NCBI GenBank assembly: GCA_036654375.1
Contig: JAVVSD010000002.1
Location: 62,001 to 126,000 of the forward strand
Length of the DNA: 64,000 nucleotides
Reading direction: 5' to 3'
DNA from: RZYX01 sp036654375
Lineage (GTDB): Bacteria > Bacillota > Clostridia > Oscillospirales > Acutalibacteraceae
Notes under the pieces: model-generated
The model's database searches: none
What the model was told of the DNA's origin: nothing
The model's input: the letters and a program-made list of their open reading frames with translations, nothing else
Translations under genes and position numbers: made by a program
Shown here: positions 60,671 through 64,000 of the stretch, one piece after another
Layout: every line of letters starts with the position of its first letter
Numbering within the stretch: position 1 is the first letter of the stretch

Positions 60671-61712
60671 TGCCGTTCCCTCCTGTTTTAAATCCTCTGC
60701 GAAGTTGACCACAGGATGCGTCAATATCCCCGCCCATGCTTCGACGAATGGTAACAGTTATTCCTTTGCCCTCTAATATTTTTGAAAATGCAATCAAACG
60801 GTCATTTGTACTTCTTACATAATCATTTTCTCTTACCTCATTTGCTGGGATAAGATTAACATGACAAAGCATTCCTCTAAGTTTTTTTGCAAGAAGAACT
60901 GCACATTCATCGGTATCATTAACACCGCTTATCATCGCATATTCAAATGAAATTCTGCGAGAAGTTGCATCCGTGTAGCAACGGCACGCGTTAAGCAATT
61001 CCTCTACACCCCACTTTAAGTTAACGGGCATTATCTTAGAACGAATTGCATCACTTGGTGCATGAAGAGATACAGAGAGCGTAATTTGAAGCTTTTGCTC
61101 CATTAATTTATATATCTGCGGTACTATTCCACAAGTTGAAAGCGAAATATGCCTTGAACTGACATTTGCACCTTGTTCACCTGTTATAAGTGAAAGAAAA
61201 CGCATTACATTGTCGTAATTATCAAGTGGTTCCCCCATACCCATCAATACGATATGTGAGATACGAATATTCATATCATTTTGTGCTGTGTATATTTGTG
61301 AGAGCATTTCCGCCGGTAAAAGGTTCCTTGAAAAGCCATCCAAGGCGGAAGCACAAAAGGAGCACTTCATTTTACACCCTACCTGAGTAGAAATACATAT
61401 AGTGTATCCATATTTATATTCCATAACAACAGACTCAATATATTCGCCGTCATTAAGCCTAAAAAGATATTTGACTGTATTATTATACTCGGAAGAAAGC
61501 TTTTTTTCAATAGTACAGTTTAAAAGCTCAAAATTTTCGAAAAGAACCTGCCTAAAGTCTTTTGAAAGGTTTGTCATTTCATCAAAACTCTGTGCATCTT
61601 TTTGGTGAAGCCATGAATAAATCTGACCAGCACGAAACTGTGGTTGACCTAAATCTAAAACAGCTTTTTTAAGCTCGTCTAATGTCATCGATTTTATATC
61701 AGCCTTGCTCAC
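60648..61712 (-). CDS. rlmN: dual-specificity 23S rRNA/tRNA adenine-C2 methyltransferase
   Basis: A radical SAM enzyme that methylates A2503 of 23S rRNA and A37 of tRNAs. The 354-residue product has GCKMKCSFCASALDGFSRNL (CxxxCxxC), VLMGMGEPLDNYD, SLHAPSD and a C-terminal RRSMGGDIDASCGQLR with the methyl-bearing Cys. The start is GTG 61712 after GGAGTGA. Confidence 0.95.
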   Translation of the reverse strand: MSKADIKSMTLDELKKAVLDLGQPQFRAGQIYSWLHQKDAQSFDEMTNLSKDFRQVLFENFELLNCTIEKKLSSEYNNTVKYLFRLNDGEYIESVVMEYKYGYTICISTQVGCKMKCSFCASALDGFSRNLLPAEMLSQIYTAQNDMNIRISHIVLMGMGEPLDNYDNVMRFLSLITGEQGANVSSRHISLSTCGIVPQIYKLMEQKLQITLSVSLHAPSDAIRSKIMPVNLKWGVEELLNACRCYTDATSRRISFEYAMISGVNDTDECAVLLAKKLRGMLCHVNLIPANEVRENDYVRSTNDRLIAFSKILEGKGITVTIRRSMGGDIDASCGQLRRGFKTGGNGIENSCKN

Positions 61713-61716
61713 AATT

Positions 61717-63039
61717 TCACTCCGTCCTGATAAATGTAGCTATAAAGAAACCATCTGAATTATTTATATGTGGCATAAGGGTCAAATAGTTAGACTCAGC
61801 GTTATAAGTGTTAATTTCTGTCATAGGTCTTACTAATTTGAAATTTTTATGTTCCTGTAAAAACCTGTCGCAAACCTCATCATTTTCCTTGGGATTTAAA
61901 GCACAAGTAGAATAAAGAAGCGTTCCACCTTGATTAACATATTTTGCGGAAGTTTGGAGTATATGGTACTGTATATTGGGCAATTTGTCAATATTTTCTA
62001 AAGCTTTGTATCTTATTTCTGGCTTTCTTCTTATAATTCCAAGTCCAGAGCAAGGTACATCACAGAGAACTTTATCAGCCATTCCAATATTTTCATTGTA
62101 AACTGAGGCGTCAAGCAAATTTGAAGTTAGGTTTGTTATTCCAAGTCGCTGTGCACCCTCTTCAATCAATTTTATTCTTGACTCATAAAGGTCAAATGAA
62201 AACAGTTTCCCTTGATTTTTCATTTTTTGTGCCAATGTAAAGCTTTTTCCTCCAGGGGCAGCACACATATCAAACACAGTTTGTCCATAGCTTACATCAA
62301 GTGCTTTGCAACATATTTGAGAAGCGGTATCTTGAACATGGAAAAGCCCATTTTTATATGCTAATATGCTTTCTACAGAACCCGCTCTGTCAAGAATTAG
62401 TGCATCTTCAACTTCATTGCAAATTTTAGCTGTAACACCATGCTCGGCAAGTATTTTTATTAGGTCTTGACTATTAGTTTTAAGTGTATTAACTCTGATA
62501 ACTGTTGGAGCAGGACCAATTGACTCTGCTAAAATTTGTTTTGTGTTTTCCTCGCCATATGCTTTAAGCCACATAGCTACAAGCTGTGTTGGGCAAGAAT
62601 ATTTTATACTATAATAAAGCAACTTATCTTTATCGTAGTCTGGAACAGAAAGACCATTTTCACAAACTTTTCTTAGAACTGCGTTTAAAAGCCCGCTGGC
62701 ATATGTGCAACCATTTTTTTTAACAAGCTGAACACTTTCGTTAATTGCTGCTGAATTTGGAATTTTGTTCATAAAAAGCAACTGAAAAACACCAATTCTT
62801 AAGGCTGTTAAAACTTCTGGTTTTAGTTTATTTATAGATTGTTTTAAATAAAGCGATGCAACATAATCAAGAGTTAACCTTCGTTCCAACACGCCATATA
62901 CAATTGCTGTAGCCAAAGACTTATCCTTTGCATTCAACTCACAATTATTAAGCTTTGCATCAATTGCAAGGTTAGAAAAAGCATTGTCCCTATTAATTTT
63001 AATTAGTATTTCAAATGCAGTTTGTCGTGCTGTCTTCAT
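61717..63039 (-). CDS. rsmB: 16S rRNA (cytosine-967-C5)-methyltransferase
   Basis: The 440-residue product has an N-terminal NusB-like helical domain (about 1-140) and a SAM methyltransferase domain with DMCAAPGGKSF, CDVPCSGLGIIRRKPEIR (PC motif, catalytic Cys) and STCALNPKENDE (second Cys). ATG 63039 is 3 bp after the Zn-peptidase gene. Confidence 0.95.
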   Translation of the reverse strand: MKTARQTAFEILIKINRDNAFSNLAIDAKLNNCELNAKDKSLATAIVYGVLERRLTLDYVASLYLKQSINKLKPEVLTALRIGVFQLLFMNKIPNSAAINESVQLVKKNGCTYASGLLNAVLRKVCENGLSVPDYDKDKLLYYSIKYSCPTQLVAMWLKAYGEENTKQILAESIGPAPTVIRVNTLKTNSQDLIKILAEHGVTAKICNEVEDALILDRAGSVESILAYKNGLFHVQDTASQICCKALDVSYGQTVFDMCAAPGGKSFTLAQKMKNQGKLFSFDLYESRIKLIEEGAQRLGITNLTSNLLDASVYNENIGMADKVLCDVPCSGLGIIRRKPEIRYKALENIDKLPNIQYHILQTSAKYVNQGGTLLYSTCALNPKENDEVCDRFLQEHKNFKLVRPMTEINTYNAESNYLTLMPHINNSDGFFIATFIRTE

Positions 63040-63042
63040 AAA

Positions 63043-63735
63043 TTAATCCCTTCTATTGTTTGCAAGCATAAATAGTCTTAAAAGGTTTGCAATTGAAACC
63101 GTAAGTGCTGCAACATATGTCATCGCTGCGGATTTAAGAACCTTTATTGCACCTTTTGCCTCATCATCATTCAAGATTCCTGCTTCATCAATAACTTTTA
63201 TGGCTCTGCTACTTGCATTGAACTCGACAGGTAAAGTCGCAAACTGAAATACTGCAACGAGTGCATAGAGTAAAAGTCCAATTGATATTAAAGGCTCAAA
63301 GCTAAAGATAATTCCCGCTATAGCAAGAGGGAAACCAAGAGTTGAACCAATATTGCATATTGGAAGTATTGCATTTCTAATTTTAATTGGCACATAACCT
63401 TGAGCGTGCTGTGCTGCGTGACCTGCCTCGTGACAAGCAACGCCTATGGCAGCAATGGAAGTGCTTGAATAAACATCTTGAGAAAGTCTAATGACATTAT
63501 CTCTTGGGTCATAATGGTCAGTAAGCTTACCATTTACCATCTCAATATTAACATCGTTGATGCCATAATGTGAAAGCACCTGACGAGCTGCCTGCTCACC
63601 TGTCAGACCTCTTTGACTTCTTATATTTGAATATGCTGAAAATGTTGACTTAACTTTAAATTGTGCTATGAGTGCAAGTAAAAGTGCCGGTACAACAAGC
63701 ACTAAATAATAATAGTCCATATATAAAAATCTCAT
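63043..63735 (-). CDS. zinc metallopeptidase, YugP type
   Basis: A 230-residue membrane protease of the Zn_peptidase_2 family. N-terminal helix (about 5-24), then SQRGLTGEQAAR, the zinc motif HEAGHAAQH (HExxH) and two to three C-terminal helices. Commonly placed between fmt and rsmB in Clostridia, as here. Physiological substrate unknown. Confidence 0.92.
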   Translation of the reverse strand: MRFLYMDYYYLVLVVPALLLALIAQFKVKSTFSAYSNIRSQRGLTGEQAARQVLSHYGINDVNIEMVNGKLTDHYDPRDNVIRLSQDVYSSTSIAAIGVACHEAGHAAQHAQGYVPIKIRNAILPICNIGSTLGFPLAIAGIIFSFEPLISIGLLLYALVAVFQFATLPVEFNASSRAIKVIDEAGILNDDEAKGAIKVLKSAAMTYVAALTVSIANLLRLFMLANNRRD

Positions 63736-63755
63736 AACTTAATTTCACCTCTAAA

Positions 63756-64000
63756 TTATTTTAAAATCGAACCTTTTTCTATTTTGTGTCCTCTTAAAAA
63801 ATCTTGTGCAGACATTTTCTTTGAACCTTGAGCTTGAAGCTGTAAAATTTCAATACATTTGCCATCGCCGCAAGATACAACAAGACTTTTATCCGAAGCT
63901 ACAACTTCACCTGGCTTAGAACCCTGTTGCTCTGAAAGAACTGATTCATGTATTTTTAAAATTTTTCCATCAAAAAGTGCAGTTGCAACAGGCCAAGGAC
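63756..64000 (-). CDS. fmt: methionyl-tRNA formyltransferase, C-terminal part (runs off the window)
   Basis: The last 81 codons. The reading begins in PWPVATALFDGK and runs through KPGEVVASDKSLVVSCGDG to GSKKMSAQDFLRGHKI, the C-terminal OB-type domain of Fmt. Formylates Met-tRNA for initiation. First visible gene of the fmt-to-spoVM block. Confidence 0.92.
   Translation of the reverse strand, partial: PWPVATALFDGKILKIHESVLSEQQGSKPGEVVASDKSLVVSCGDGKCIEILQLQAQGSKKMSAQDFLRGHKIEKGSILK

Overview
The window is about one-third GC. It comes from a low-GC, endospore-forming, Gram-positive anaerobe, most probably a member of the class Clostridia (Oscillospiraceae/Ruminococcaceae-like). The evidence is the sporulation genes (spoIIM, yabP, yabQ, spoVB, spoVM, a cwlD-type amidase), oxygen-independent enzymes (radical-SAM HemZ, [Fe-S] fumarase, an [FeFe]-hydrogenase-like sensor), firmicute gene order and strong Shine-Dalgarno sites, several in front of TTG or GTG starts. 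The species cannot be named from the sequence alone.

Layout. 1-480 (minus): start of asd behind a lysine riboswitch. 517-4525 (plus): queA-tgt (queuosine), yajC, a TIGR04086-type membrane gene and spoIIM. 4526-6997 (minus): Xer recombinase, a 730-bp AT-rich non-coding stretch and a DUF6873-like gene. 7088-25405: a tiny Cys-rich gene, then a long minus-strand housekeeping block. It holds radA, cwlD, a THUMP methyltransferase, hpf, a lone fumarase alpha subunit, the spoVB-mazG-hup-rqcP-yabP-yabQ-divIC-yabR cluster, a nucleoside kinase, hemZ, an MBL hydrolase, dtd, relA and recJ. 25571-27671: two membrane proteins and a TetR regulator. 28108-33057 (plus): a five-gene dlt-like acyl-transfer cassette. 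33065-38579: hydrolase, tRNA-Ala, DUF3842, class III fbp, a PflX-like radical SAM protein and a membrane protein. 38923-45006 (plus): a type I-C interference module (cas3-cas5c-cas8c-cas7c) with no adaptation genes and no CRISPR array. 45218-51745 (minus): lipase-like hydrolase, uracil/xanthine-type permease, phoR-phoP-nptA. 51870-56519 (minus): PP2C phosphatase with a sensory hydrogenase, then a FAD dehydrogenase behind a purine (guanine-class) riboswitch. 56686-64000 (minus): fmt, Zn-peptidase, rsmB, rlmN, stp, prkC, rsgA and spoVM.

The most interesting points are these. (1) The dlt-like cassette has its own phosphopantetheinyl transferase, and its adenylating enzyme has lost the Asp that normally binds the substrate alpha-amino group, so it may load something other than D-alanine. 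(2) A guanine-class riboswitch precedes an uncharacterised FAD-dependent dehydrogenase rather than a purine gene. (3) The type I-C effector operon stands alone. (4) Four 11-bp-spaced PHO-box repeats sit in front of nptA-phoP-phoR. (5) Two intercistronic hairpins bury the ribosome-binding site of the next gene. (6) A hydrogenase-like sensor is translationally coupled to a SpoIIE-type phosphatase.

No homology search or folding program was run. Family names rest on motif recognition, and all functional statements are limited accordingly.
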